64,000 bases of DNA from assembly GCF_016889705.1 (NCBI RefSeq), contig NZ_CP069526.1, positions 6,076,001-6,140,000 of the forward strand. Direction: 5' to 3'. This document shows positions 53,385 to 62,272 of the stretch, piece after piece (positions within the stretch are counted from its first letter, which is position 1; every line of letters begins with the position of its first letter). Origin of the DNA: Amycolatopsis sp. FDAARGOS 1241. Lineage in GTDB: Bacteria > Actinomycetota > Actinomycetes > Mycobacteriales > Pseudonocardiaceae. The notes under the pieces were generated by a model. The model saw only the letters and a list, made by a program, of their open reading frames with translations. It made no database searches and was not told the DNA's origin. Position numbers and translations under genes: made by a program.

Positions 53385-54224
53385 TCAGCCGCGGAAGGTG
53401 TCGGGGTCAGGCCCGATGCGGTGGTCCGCGTCGAGCTTGCCGATGGCGTCGGCGTCCGCGTCGTCGAGTTCGAAGTCGAACACGTCGATGTTTTCGCGGA
53501 TGCGCGCAGGCGTCGCCGACTTCGGGAAGACGATGTTGCCGAGCTGGAGGTGCCAGCGCAGCACCACCTGGGCGGCGGACTTGCCGTACTTTTCCGCCAG
53601 CCCGGTCAGCACCGGGTCCGACAGCACTTCGGCCTGCGCGAGCGGGCTCCACGCCTCGGTCGCGATGCCGTGCGCGCGGTGGTAGGCGCGCAATTCCGTC
53701 TGCTGCAACGCCGGGTGCAGTTCGACCTGGTTCACCGCCGGCACCGTGCCGGTGGTGCGGGCGAGCTCTTCGAGGTGCTCGAGCTGGAAGTTCGACACAC
53801 CGATCGACCGCGCCTTGCCGGCGCGCGCGAGTTCTTCGAAGCCTTCCCAGGTCTTCACGTACTTGTCCTGGTGGGGCAATGGCCAGTGGATGAGGTAGAG
53901 GTCCACGTAGTCGAGTCCCAGCCGGCGCAGGCTACCCTCCAGCGCGTTGATCGCGTTGTCGTGGCCGTGCGCGTCGTTCGCGAGCTTGGTCGTGACGAAG
54001 ACCTCTTCCCGCGGTACGCCGGAACTCCTGATGCCCTCGCCGACGCCTTCCTCGTTGCGGTACATCTGCGCCGTGTCGAAGTGGCGGTAACCCGCGTCGA
54101 GCGCCGTCCGCACCGCTTCGGCGGTCTCCTCCGGCGGGATCTGGAAAACGCCGAAGCCGAACTGCGGGATGGTGACGCCGTTGTTCAGCTCGATTCCGGG
54201 AACGTTCGTCGTGTGAGCGGTCAT
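53385..54224 (-). CDS. aldo/keto reductase (AKR5-like)
   Basis: A 279-residue NADPH-dependent TIM-barrel reductase. The catalytic tetrad is present: Asp in GYRHFDTAQMY (with the catalytic Tyr), Lys in TKLANDA and His in YLIHWPLP. The coenzyme-binding end has FPKSATPARIREN. Length and motifs fit the 2,5-diketogluconate reductase-like AKR5 group, though substrates in this group are broad. It is a single gene between the membrane protein and a STAS gene. Confidence 0.92.
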   Translation of the reverse strand: MTAHTTNVPGIELNNGVTIPQFGFGVFQIPPEETAEAVRTALDAGYRHFDTAQMYRNEEGVGEGIRSSGVPREEVFVTTKLANDAHGHDNAINALEGSLRRLGLDYVDLYLIHWPLPHQDKYVKTWEGFEELARAGKARSIGVSNFQLEHLEELARTTGTVPAVNQVELHPALQQTELRAYHRAHGIATEAWSPLAQAEVLSDPVLTGLAEKYGKSAAQVVLRWHLQLGNIVFPKSATPARIRENIDVFDFELDDADADAIGKLDADHRIGPDPDTFRG

Positions 54225-54263
54225 GGTCCCGGCCTACCCGAGGCCCCCAGGGGCGAAACGCGA

Positions 54264-54632
54264 TCAAGAGGCGGCCGCGGCCGCGAGCGCGCCGGAGAGG
54301 GTGGAGTGCACGGTGAGCAGGGTGTCGGCGCCGGTCACTTCGAGGCAGCGGCGGACGCTGCGCACCCCGTCGCACACCACGGTGAACGACGTGGCTCGCT
54401 CGCGCGCGGCGAACAAGGCGCGGATCCCGGCGCAGCTGAGGAATTCGACGCGGGAGAGGTCCGCCACCAGGGGCGCGCCGGCCTCGGCGGCCTCAAGGAG
54501 GGCCTCGGTGAAACCGGTTGCGGTGGCGGCGTCGACATCGCCCACGGGGGTGAGTACGCGGACCCCGCGTCGTTCGGTCGTGGTCACTGTCAGGTCCGCC
54601 GGTACCGAGACCGCGGAGAACGGGTTATTCAT
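54264..54632 (-). CDS. STAS-domain protein (anti-sigma factor antagonist type)
   Basis: A 122-residue single STAS domain. RGVRVLTPVGDVDAATATGF and VEFLSCAGIRALF are the family blocks; the Ser of LSCAG occupies the phosphorylation position and is followed by Cys rather than the usual Ser/Ala. ATG 54632 is preceded by GAGAGGAGC; the frame runs further upstream without support. No anti-sigma kinase is adjacent, so its partner must be elsewhere, perhaps the kinase at 21643. Confidence 0.83.
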   Translation of the reverse strand: MNNPFSAVSVPADLTVTTTERRGVRVLTPVGDVDAATATGFTEALLEAAEAGAPLVADLSRVEFLSCAGIRALFAARERATSFTVVCDGVRSVRRCLEVTGADTLLTVHSTLSGALAAAAAS

Positions 54633-54731
54633 GGTGCGCTCCTCTCGCAGGAACCTGCTTTGGGGCGCTGACCGGAGCACGTGTCTGAACAACAGCCAAC
54701 GCCTCCGACCGTACGCGACTGCGCCGTCAGG

Positions 54732-56135
54732 TCAACCCGCGTCGAACGCCCGCTTCAGCATGGCGAGTCCGGGCTCGATCTTCTCCGGCGCGATCGAGCC
54801 GTAGCCGAGGGCAAGCCCGCGCGGTGCCGGCTCCCCGCAGAGCCCGGCCAGGGTCTGCACGCCGGCTCCGGCCCGGTTCGCTCGCGCCGCAACGGATTCC
54901 ACGTCCACTTCGGACAACGCACACAGGTGCAGCCCGGCCGCCGACGGCACCAGGGTGAGCAGCCCCGCGAACCGCTCGTGCAGCAGTTCGGTGATGCGCT
55001 CGTGGCGGGCCGCGTATTCGCGGGTCGCTTTGCGGATGTGCCGCGCGAACAGGCCTTCGTCCAGGAATCGCGCCAAGGCAGCTTGCGCGGCCGGGTCGCC
55101 GTGCCAGTCGGCCAGCTGCCGGGCGTGGTGCAGCGCGTCGCGCAACGACCGGGGCGCGATGAGAAACCCCACGCGCAGCGCGGGCACCAGTGTTTTGGAG
55201 AACGACCCGACGTAGGCGACCCGCCCGGCGCGGTCGAGGCTCTGCAGCGGTTCGAGCGGCCGGTCGGAGAAGCGGAACTCGCTGTCGTAGTCGTCTTCGA
55301 CCACGACGGCGCCGGCGCGCTCGGCCCAGTCGAGCAGGGCCGAGCGGCGCGCGAGCGACATCGGCGAGCCGAGCGGAAACTGGTGTGACGGCGTCACGTA
55401 CACCAGCCGCGTCTGCGCAGGCAGCTCGTCGACCCGGAGGCCTTCGCGGTCGACGGGCACGCCGGTGACTTCCGCGCCGTGCGAACGGAACAACAGGCGC
55501 GCGATGCGGTAGCCGGGTTCTTCCACGGCCACGCGGTCGCCGGGTGCGAGGAGCACGCGGCACAGCAGGTGGAGAGCTTGCTGCGCGCCCTGCGTCACGA
55601 GCACGTCCTCGGCATCGGCGCGCACGGACCGCGAGAGGCCGACGTGCCGGGCGATGGCCGCGCGCAGGCCGGGGTGCCCTGCGGGGTGGCTGTACTGCGC
55701 GGAACCGGTGACCCGGAGTTCCGCGGACAGCAGGCGGCGCCACGTCTGCAGCGGGAAGAGACGCGCGTCGGGGATGCCGACCCGGAAGTCGTATTCGGGC
55801 GGTTCGCCGGCGGTCTCCAGTGGCGGCAGCGTTCGCCAGACCTCGCGGGGCCGGATCGCGGCACCGGCCGGCGCCGCCCGGCGGCGCCGCGACGGCAGAT
55901 CCGCGGCCACGAACGTGCCGGAGCCGACGCGGCCGGTGAGGAACCCGTCAGCGGTGAGCCGGTCGTAGGCGACGGCGACGGTGTTGCGGGACACGGACAG
56001 GCGCGTCGCCAGCTCGCGGGTGGGCGGGAGGCGGTCGCCGGAGCGCAGCCGGCCGTCGAGGATCGCGTCGCGCAACTCGCGGTAGATGCGCGTGCCGAGG
56101 TCGCCGCGGCCGGCAAGCGTCACGTGGAAGTCCAC
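54732..56135 (-). CDS. MocR-family (GntR/aminotransferase fusion) regulator
   Basis: A 467-residue protein. Residues ~10-75 are a GntR winged helix (RELRDAILDGRLRSGDRLPP, RELATRLSVSRNTVAVAYDR). Residues ~120-465 are a fold-type I aminotransferase domain that binds PLP: YSHPAGHPGLRAAIA, VTQGAQQALHL, VEDDYDSEFRF and the PLP-lysine in YVGSFSKTLVPALRVG. MocR/PdxR proteins sense PLP or an amino compound. GTG 56135 was chosen; TATAAC ends ~10 bp upstream, so the mRNA may be leaderless. It diverges from an MFS gene across 81 bp with a palindrome at 56149. Confidence 0.9.
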   Translation of the reverse strand: MDFHVTLAGRGDLGTRIYRELRDAILDGRLRSGDRLPPTRELATRLSVSRNTVAVAYDRLTADGFLTGRVGSGTFVAADLPSRRRRAAPAGAAIRPREVWRTLPPLETAGEPPEYDFRVGIPDARLFPLQTWRRLLSAELRVTGSAQYSHPAGHPGLRAAIARHVGLSRSVRADAEDVLVTQGAQQALHLLCRVLLAPGDRVAVEEPGYRIARLLFRSHGAEVTGVPVDREGLRVDELPAQTRLVYVTPSHQFPLGSPMSLARRSALLDWAERAGAVVVEDDYDSEFRFSDRPLEPLQSLDRAGRVAYVGSFSKTLVPALRVGFLIAPRSLRDALHHARQLADWHGDPAAQAALARFLDEGLFARHIRKATREYAARHERITELLHERFAGLLTLVPSAAGLHLCALSEVDVESVAARANRAGAGVQTLAGLCGEPAPRGLALGYGSIAPEKIEPGLAMLKRAFDAG

Positions 56136-56148
56136 TCGGCCGACGTTA

Positions 56149-56161
56149 TATTGGCCCAATA
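56149..56161. promoter_or_regulatory. palindrome in the mocR-MFS intergenic region
   Basis: TATTGG-C-CCAATA is a perfect inverted repeat lying over the likely -10 region (TATAAC on the minus strand, 56145-56150) of the MocR gene. A related half, AATTGGC, is at about 56173-56179. MocR regulators often bind repeats of such half sites, so this may serve autoregulation and control of the divergent MFS exporter. Confidence 0.5.
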
Positions 56162-56216
56162 GATTTGTCGATAATTGGCTCTGGTGCAGGGCCAAAAGCT
56201 CTATTAGCGTCAGGTC

Positions 56217-57437
56217 ATGACGACGATCGAGCGGCCGGTGACCGGCGCCGGGTCCACCGCGCGGCCCGGCCGCCTGCTCGCGGCCGCACAGCTGGCCGCC
56301 TCACTGGGCGACGGCGCGTTCCTCACGTGCTCGGTGCTGTACTTCACGCGTGTCGTGGGGCTCACTGCCGGCCAGGTCGGGCTCGCCCTCACGCTGGGGT
56401 GGGCCGTCGGGTCCGTCGCCGGCGTGCCCCTCGGGCACCTCGCCGACCGGCGCGGCGCCCGGGGCGCGGGCGTGCTGCTGTCCGTCGCCACCGCGCTGGC
56501 GGTCGGGTCCTTCCTCGTCGTGGGTTCGGCGTGGACGTTCGCGCCGGCCGCGTGCTGCTACGCCACCGGCCAGTGCGGCCTGACCGCGGTGCGCCCGGCG
56601 TTGCTGGCCGCACACGCCGAGCCGCGGCAGCGCACGCGGATCCGGGCGCACCTGCAATCGGCGGGCAACGCGGGGCTGGCGATCGGCGCGGGGCTCGGTG
56701 GTCTGGCCCTCCTGGCCGGTACGTCCGGCGCCTACGTCGCGGCCTTTTCGCTCGACGCCGTGACATTCCTGGTGTCCGCCGTGCTGCTGCGCCTGTTGCC
56801 GGTCGTGGCGCCGGCGCCGGCGGCACGCGGGAAGGGCTCGGCCACCGCCGTGCTGCGCGACCGGCCGTACGTGCTCGTGACACTGCTCAACGCGATCCTG
56901 TTGCTGCGCATGCCCTTGCTCAGCGTGGCGATTCCACTGTGGATCGTCTCGCGGACGGCGGCTCCCGAGTGGACGGTGTCGGCACTGTTCGTGCTCAACA
57001 CCGTCGTGGTCGTGCTCGGTCAGGTGCGCGTGGCAACGCGCGTGACGGGGCTTCACTCGGCTTCCCGCCTGGTCCGGCAGTCCGGGGTGCTGCTGGCGGC
57101 GTCATGCGGAGCGTTCGCGCTGTCGGCCGCGGGTTCGTCGGCTTGGGTGGCCGTCGCGGTGCTCGTGGCCGGGGCGCTGCTGCAGGTGCTCGGCGAGATG
57201 CTGCAGTCGGCCGGCACGTGGGAGATCGGGTTCGGCCTCGCGCCCGCCTCGAGACAGGGCCAGTACCAGGGCTTCTTCGGCACCGGCACTTCGGTGGCCC
57301 GCATGGCGGGCCCGGCGCTGCTCAGCACTGTGGTAGTGCAGTGGGGCACACCCGGCTGGCTGCTCGTGGGAGCGGTGTTCGTGGCTGCCGGGTGGGCGAT
57401 GGGTCCCGCCGTCCGGTGGGCCGGGCGGCGGAGCTGA
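56217..57437 (+). CDS. MFS transporter, exporter-like
   Basis: A 406-residue membrane protein with 12 predicted helices and the MFS motif GHLADRRGARGAG between helices 2 and 3. The second half has GQVRVATRVTGLHSA in the matching loop. It resembles the MdtH/YfcJ-like drug exporter group seen beside regulators in actinomycetes. It is divergent from the MocR gene and probably its target. The substrate is unknown. It converges with the SsgA-like gene. Confidence 0.85.
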   Translation: MTTIERPVTGAGSTARPGRLLAAAQLAASLGDGAFLTCSVLYFTRVVGLTAGQVGLALTLGWAVGSVAGVPLGHLADRRGARGAGVLLSVATALAVGSFLVVGSAWTFAPAACCYATGQCGLTAVRPALLAAHAEPRQRTRIRAHLQSAGNAGLAIGAGLGGLALLAGTSGAYVAAFSLDAVTFLVSAVLLRLLPVVAPAPAARGKGSATAVLRDRPYVLVTLLNAILLLRMPLLSVAIPLWIVSRTAAPEWTVSALFVLNTVVVVLGQVRVATRVTGLHSASRLVRQSGVLLAASCGAFALSAAGSSAWVAVAVLVAGALLQVLGEMLQSAGTWEIGFGLAPASRQGQYQGFFGTGTSVARMAGPALLSTVVVQWGTPGWLLVGAVFVAAGWAMGPAVRWAGRRS

Positions 57438-57497
57438 CAGGCGGGCTCAGCCTTGTCGCGCTAGGCCAGGCGCTTCGGTTGCACGCGTCCGGGCGGG

Positions 57498-57911
57498 TCA
57501 GTCGCGCAGGGCGAGCTTCTCGAGTTCCAGATCGAAGTCGAACCAGAGAGCCTCGTCACCGGCCGGGACCTCGTCGTAGGTGCGGTCCAGGAAGTCGGCC
57601 AGCTCGTCGGCCGGGGCTTCCAGCACGGCGGAGCCGTCCGGGGCGTTCAACTCGACGACCACGCGGGCGTCGTCGGCGGCCGGGCGCACTCGCACGTCGC
57701 CGTCTCCGGCGGGCGCGATGAGGCCGTCGGCGAGCAGGTCGCGGCCGAAGAGCCAGCGGACCACGCCGGTGCCGGCGTGGTAGCCGACGGAGATGGCGTA
57801 CGGGTCCGACGGGTCGTACTCGAGGTCAGCACGCACCGGCAGCGGAACGCTCCCGAACGTGCGCAGCCCGAAGACGATCGTCGCGCGAACGACGGGGGGC
57901 TCGGTGCCCAT
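57498..57911 (-). CDS. SsgA/SsgB-family sporulation and cell division protein
   Basis: A 137-residue protein of the SsgA-like (SALP) family, found only in actinomycetes. Conserved blocks are VPLPVRADLEYDPSDPYAIS, VVRWLFGRDLLADGL, GDVRVRP and the C-terminal LEAPADELADFLDRTYDEVP. SsgB-type members localise FtsZ at sporulation septa, and others control septation or peptidoglycan maintenance. GAGGAGG precedes the ATG. Which paralogue this is cannot be settled by eye. It stands alone with a long non-coding region upstream. Confidence 0.9.
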   Translation of the reverse strand: MGTEPPVVRATIVFGLRTFGSVPLPVRADLEYDPSDPYAISVGYHAGTGVVRWLFGRDLLADGLIAPAGDGDVRVRPAADDARVVVELNAPDGSAVLEAPADELADFLDRTYDEVPAGDEALWFDFDLELEKLALRD

Positions 57912-58809
57912 GGCGGTACCTCCTCGATGGTCATCGTGGTGCGTAAGGACTCACGGCTCAACGTGAATGTTCCTCTATGAGTAACGCCCCGTAAGACTAC
58001 GAGCTGCCCGACAAGCGATCTTTCACCCCTTTGGTGGAGACGGACGTCTCATCTGCTCACTCATCGGTATGAGTCGCCACTCAATCGATGAGGGCCGCCT
58101 GCCGTATCCCTCAGGCCGCGCCCACCCTCGCCGAACACCCGCCGCCCCGGCTGCCCCACTCGCGGCGCCGGCCGCTGCGCACTCGCCGCTTCCGCGGGCC
58201 GGGCGGCTACGGGCATCGCACCGTCCAGAACTTCGACGCGCCGGCCTCGGGCGTCGCTGCCGGCGGTGTGCTCGGTCACCCCCGTCAGCCCGGCCCGCTA
58301 CTCCCTCGTGGCGGCCGCGCACTGTCCGTACCGATTGCAGCCCGGCCAATTCGCACCGTCCACCCAGCCCGGCCTCGCGCCGGCCGGCGCCAGTCGATCG
58401 CCACCACGCCAGTCCGCGCCACCGGTGCAGACCTCCACCGCGCCCAACACCACCCGCACCGATCAACGCCAGCCGAACCGCCACCACACCCACCCGCCAC
58501 CGACACAAAAGTCCCCCAAAAACCCCACACCACCGGCACCGACCGCCATGTCGGCGCTGCCGGCCGTGAGAGACGCGGTGCCTGTCGACATGGTCGGGCC
58601 ACTTGGGCCGGTACAGACCGCGCCACATCCCGCACTGCGCACGATGACCGCGGGCCGGCTCGCGCCGCTCACGATGACCACTCTCGTGCCGGCCGGCACT
58701 GGAACAGACCACCGCCGCGTCCAGGCTCGCCGCCGGTCCAGACCCCGCTGGGGGGAGGTGGCCGAGGCGGAGCCGTGGGTGACCGTGAAGCGTCGGACAG
58801 CCGTGGTGA
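57912..58809. other. 0.9-kb non-coding stretch upstream of the SsgA-like gene
   Basis: The right side of the SsgA-like gene promoter must be in the AT-richer part 57930-58085. From ~58090 to ~58800 no frame looks coding: all are Arg/Pro/Thr-rich and lack domains. The top strand is strongly C/A-rich with CACC runs (58430-58560), much like the repeat area at 2.7-3.3 kb, but I saw no clear tandem period here. Confidence 0.6.
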
Positions 58810-60234
58810 TCAGCGGCTCGGCGCCGGCTCCCGCGTCCACTCCTCCACGCGCACGTCCAGCGACTCAGCTGCCACCCGCAGTTCGCGGCGGCGGTCCCCC
58901 GGTACTGGGTGGATGTGGTTCGCGCCGAACTTCACGAGGAAAGTCGCGGCCGGCACGTCGAGGCGGGCGAACGCGTGCGGCCATTCGGGGGTGGACCAGG
59001 CGGCGAGCGCGGCGTTCGTCGCGTCGTCGTAGCACTCGAAGTCGCCGAGCACCGGCTGGAGGCGGTAGGCGCCGTCGCGGCGGGTGAGGCGGGCCAGTGT
59101 CATGTGGCCGGGTGCGGCGAAATGCGCGACGGAAGCCCCGCCGGCCGGGAAGAAGAACACCTCCGGGTGCAGGTGGACTTTGGCGAGGTTGTCGGCTGGG
59201 TCGTCGCTGCGGGCGACGAACCACGTGGCGTGCTGGCCGGAGTTGCACAGATCCCACACGTCGCGGTCGGGATGGTGGTGGCGGACGTCCGCGAAGAGCA
59301 CCGGCGTGCCCGTGATGCGGTGCATGAGCTGCATGGTCAGCGCGCCGTCCATGTCCGCCTCGGTGGCGGTGACGTGCACGGCCTTCGGCCCGGTCCAGTC
59401 GTAGGGGTCGTTGAGCAGCGCCTCCGCCACGTCCATGGTCGCGAAGTTCTCCGTGAGCTCCGGCTGGGCCTTGATGCCGGAGAAGTGCAGGTGCCGCTCG
59501 GCGGCGAGGTCGCGAACCGCGAGGTACGCGCGGATCTGCCGCTCCAGCAGTTCGGGCGTGAGTTTCACCCCGTCGTAGTGCACGGTCGCGTGCCGTTCGA
59601 ACCACTCGCGCCCGGCGGCCGCTTCCCCCGGATCGGCCTTCTCGGCGCGCAGCACGAGCTCGTACTGGTCGATCTCCTCGACGTCCACCCCGAACTTCCG
59701 CATCCACTGGTCCGTGTTGGCGACGGCCGTGTTCATCCCCATCGGGCGTCCGCCGAACCGCCCGAACGTCGAGCCCCGCAGCGAGCCGACGGTGGCGCCC
59801 GCGCGGGCGTGCACCCCGACATCCTCGATCAGCGCGGCGTCGTCCGGCGCGCCCCACAGCCGCGTGTGGCGGTGGCCGATCTGGTCGAGCGCGCCGCCCG
59901 CGGCGAGCATCCCGACGAGCCCCGGCTCCGTCGGATCCGTCGACGCGACGAGCAGCAGCGGCGAGGTCGTCGCGTCGGCCGCGAGCATCGTGAAGTGGGG
60001 GAAACTCCACCCGGCGTAGGAGAAAACCGTCACGTCCACCGACGCGGCGGCCACGGACCGCGCGGCCGCTGTGGCCGTGGTGTTGGTGGCGACGAGCCCG
60101 CCACTGATCACGTCGTGGCCCGCGGCCGTGAGCGCGGCGGCGAAATCATCCACTTTGGACCTGATGAACCCGGTGTTGCGCCGGTGCACGTGGTCGCGTC
60201 CGTCGGAGATGGCGATGACCCCGATGCGTGTCAT
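58810..60234 (-). CDS. L-fucose/L-arabinose isomerase-family protein
   Basis: A 474-residue protein of the FucI-like superfamily, which interconverts aldoses and ketoses with a divalent metal. The N-terminal half has VIAISDGRDHVHRRN and FSYAGWSFPHFTMLA; the active-site half has GMNTAVANTDQWMRKFGVDV, IKAQPELTENFATMDVAEAL, ATEADMDGALTMQLMHRITG and LHPEVFFFPAGGASVAHFAA (each a family block with Glu/Asp/His). ATG 60234 is preceded by GAAGGGGG. Unlike the broken ABC transporter genes directly upstream, this frame is fully intact. The sugar is unknown. Confidence 0.85.
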   Translation of the reverse strand: MTRIGVIAISDGRDHVHRRNTGFIRSKVDDFAAALTAAGHDVISGGLVATNTTATAAARSVAAASVDVTVFSYAGWSFPHFTMLAADATTSPLLLVASTDPTEPGLVGMLAAGGALDQIGHRHTRLWGAPDDAALIEDVGVHARAGATVGSLRGSTFGRFGGRPMGMNTAVANTDQWMRKFGVDVEEIDQYELVLRAEKADPGEAAAGREWFERHATVHYDGVKLTPELLERQIRAYLAVRDLAAERHLHFSGIKAQPELTENFATMDVAEALLNDPYDWTGPKAVHVTATEADMDGALTMQLMHRITGTPVLFADVRHHHPDRDVWDLCNSGQHATWFVARSDDPADNLAKVHLHPEVFFFPAGGASVAHFAAPGHMTLARLTRRDGAYRLQPVLGDFECYDDATNAALAAWSTPEWPHAFARLDVPAATFLVKFGANHIHPVPGDRRRELRVAAESLDVRVEEWTREPAPSR

Positions 60235-60264
60235 GAACGCCCCCTTCACCCCTGGGAGCTCGGC

Positions 60265-61247
60265 CTAGACCTGCGTCGCGTTGTCCTTCGTGATCCGGCG
60301 CGTCCGGAGCGTCTGCGTCTTCGGCAAAGTCCCGCAGTCGATCAGCAGCTTCTTCGCCGCCGCAACGGCTTCCGCGCCGCCCGTCGGGTAGATCAACGTG
60401 GCGGACAGCCGCTCCGCCTCCACGGCTTTGATGCCGCCCTCCGGCACGGGCCGCCCCTCGATGCCGACGATCGGCAGCGTCGCCTTGCCCGCGTTCTGCG
60501 CGGCGAGCCGCGCGCCTTCTGCCATCGGGGCGTTCTCGGAGAAGATCGCCTGCGCGTCCGGTGCGCCTTGAGCAGCGCGTCGGCCTGCTGCTGGGCCTCG
60601 TCGCGCAGCCAGTCGGCGTCGGCCGAACCGACGATCGTGATGCCCGACCCGGCGATGCCCTCGGCGAACCCGTCGGCGCGCTCCTTCGCCGGTGTCGAGC
60701 CGGCCAGGCCCTTCAGCTGCACGATCTTGCCGCCCTGGGGCAGCAGGTGCGCCTTGAAGAACTGCCCCGCCTGGCGGCCGATGTCCACGTTGTCGGCACC
60801 GATGAACGACGTGTCCCCGTCGCCGTCGACCTTGCGGTCGAGCACCAGCACGGGGATGCCCTGGCCGTAGGCCTTCTTCACGACACCGGTGAGCGGCGTA
60901 GCGTCGTTGGGGCTGATGATCAGCAGGTCGATCTTCTGCGTGAGAAACGTGCTGACCTGCTCCACCTGCTTCGAGTGCCGGGTCGGCGAAGTGGACGGTG
61001 AACTGCGGCACCGCCGCGGCCGCCTTGCGGATGTCGTCGTCCATCCGCACGCGGTAGGGCTCGCCGAGGTTCGCCTGGCTCATGCCGATCGTGTACTTCC
61101 CGCCCGGTCCTTGCACGCCGTCTGTGTGGCGGGTGCGGCGCCGGCCGATCCGCCGGGCGCGTTCTCGTGCGTGGTGCCGCAGGCCGTCGCGACGAGGGCG
61201 ACGCCCGCGGCCGCGAGCACCAGCCCGCGGCGAGTGGTGGTGGACAT
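60265..61247 (-). pseudogene. ribose-type sugar-binding lipoprotein gene, three frameshifts
   Basis: A periplasmic-binding-protein family 2 gene (about 325 residues if repaired). It starts at ATG 61247 with a lipoprotein signal ending ATAC. The reading frame is then lost near 61125 (before GGKYTIGMSQANLGEPYRVR), near 60975 (before KQVEQVSTFLTQKIDLLIIS) and near 60568 (before PDAQAIFSENAPM), and ends at 60265. Each break needs only one or two bases, and two lie in C/G runs. Coding similarity is otherwise good throughout, so either the gene decayed recently or the sequence has indel errors. It would bind an exported sugar for the permease/ATPase genes upstream. Confidence 0.85.
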
Positions 61248-61271
61248 GAGCTCCCCTTTCCCTGCCGACGC

Positions 61272-62272
61272 TCAGGTCGCGGTCGGCGTCCGGCCCGGGC
61301 GCAGGCGCTGCGAACCGCGGCGAACACGATCACCACGCCGACCACGATCAGTTGCACGTTCGAGTCGATGTTGTCGAGCTGGAGGATGTTGTCGAGCACG
61401 CCGACGAGCAGAGCGCCCGCGACCGTGCCGAGCACGGAACCGCGGCCGCCCGAGAGGCTCGTGCCGCCGATGACCACGGCGGCGATCGCGTTGAGCTCGT
61501 AGCCGTTGCCGTCGTTGGGGTCGCCGAAGTTGAGCTGTCCCGCGTGGACGATGCCCGCGAGTGCGGCGAGCAGCCCGCAGATGCCGAACACCAGTACTTT
61601 CACCCGAACCACCGGCACACCGGACAGGCGCGCGGCCTTTTCGTTGCCGCCGATCGCATAGATGTGCCGGGAGAACGCGCTCACGCGCAACAGCACCATG
61701 GCGAGCGCGGCGACCACGACGAGGACCAGCGTGGGGATCGGCACGGTGCCGTTGAACGTCCGCCCCCCCAGCAGCGAGAACGGCACGGGTGCCTGGCCGG
61801 GACCATCGCCGTAGGTGATGGACACGCCCTCGCCGCCGGACCGCATGCGCGCGAGGCCGCGCGCGATCTGCATGCCGGCGAGCGTGACGATGAACGACTG
61901 GATCCGGAACCGTGCGCTCGCGATCCCTTGCACCAGGCCGAAACCGAGGCCGAGGCCGAGAATCGCGACGACGGCGGGCACGAGCGCCCAGTCGTTCGTG
62001 GTGAGCAGTTCGGCGATGCCGACGCTCGCGAGACCGACGACGGACCCGACGGACAGGTCGATGCCGCCGATGAGGATCACCAGCGTAATGCCGACGGCGA
62101 TGATGCCGATCTCGGAGATCGCGCGCACGACGTTGAACAGGTTCTCGCTGTTGAGGAACATGAGCTCGCCGTTGGTCGAGGGCGAGAACACGATCGCCGC
62201 GGCGAACACCACGACCAGTCCGAATACGCTCTGGAACCGGAACAGCGCGGCACGCACCGTGCGCCCGCTCAC
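61272..62272 (-). pseudogene. ribose-type ABC sugar permease, frameshift near the 3' end
   Basis: An RbsC-family permease of about 333 residues with 8-10 helices (GIIAVGITLVILIGGIDLSV, GGNEKAARLSGVPV, GGTSLSGGRGSVLGTVAGAL). GTG 62272 overlaps the ATPase stop (GTGA). The frame slips near 61311: VIVFAAV continues out of frame, whereas the expected end QRLRPGRTPTAT followed by TGA at 61272-61274 lies one frame over. As read, the protein would run on to 60920 with ~115 foreign residues. The membrane part itself is intact, so partial function cannot be excluded. Confidence 0.75.

Noticed and set aside
58023..59087. Several 100-300 codon frames on both strands upstream of the SsgA-like gene.
   Set aside because: All are low-complexity Arg/Pro/Thr/Gly frames lacking ribosome-binding sites or domains; partly antisense to the FucI-like gene.
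60920..62272. The sugar permease as a 450-residue protein with a novel C-terminal domain.
   Set aside because: The extra residues are the out-of-frame reading of the binding-protein gene; the native permease end is one frame over at 61272.
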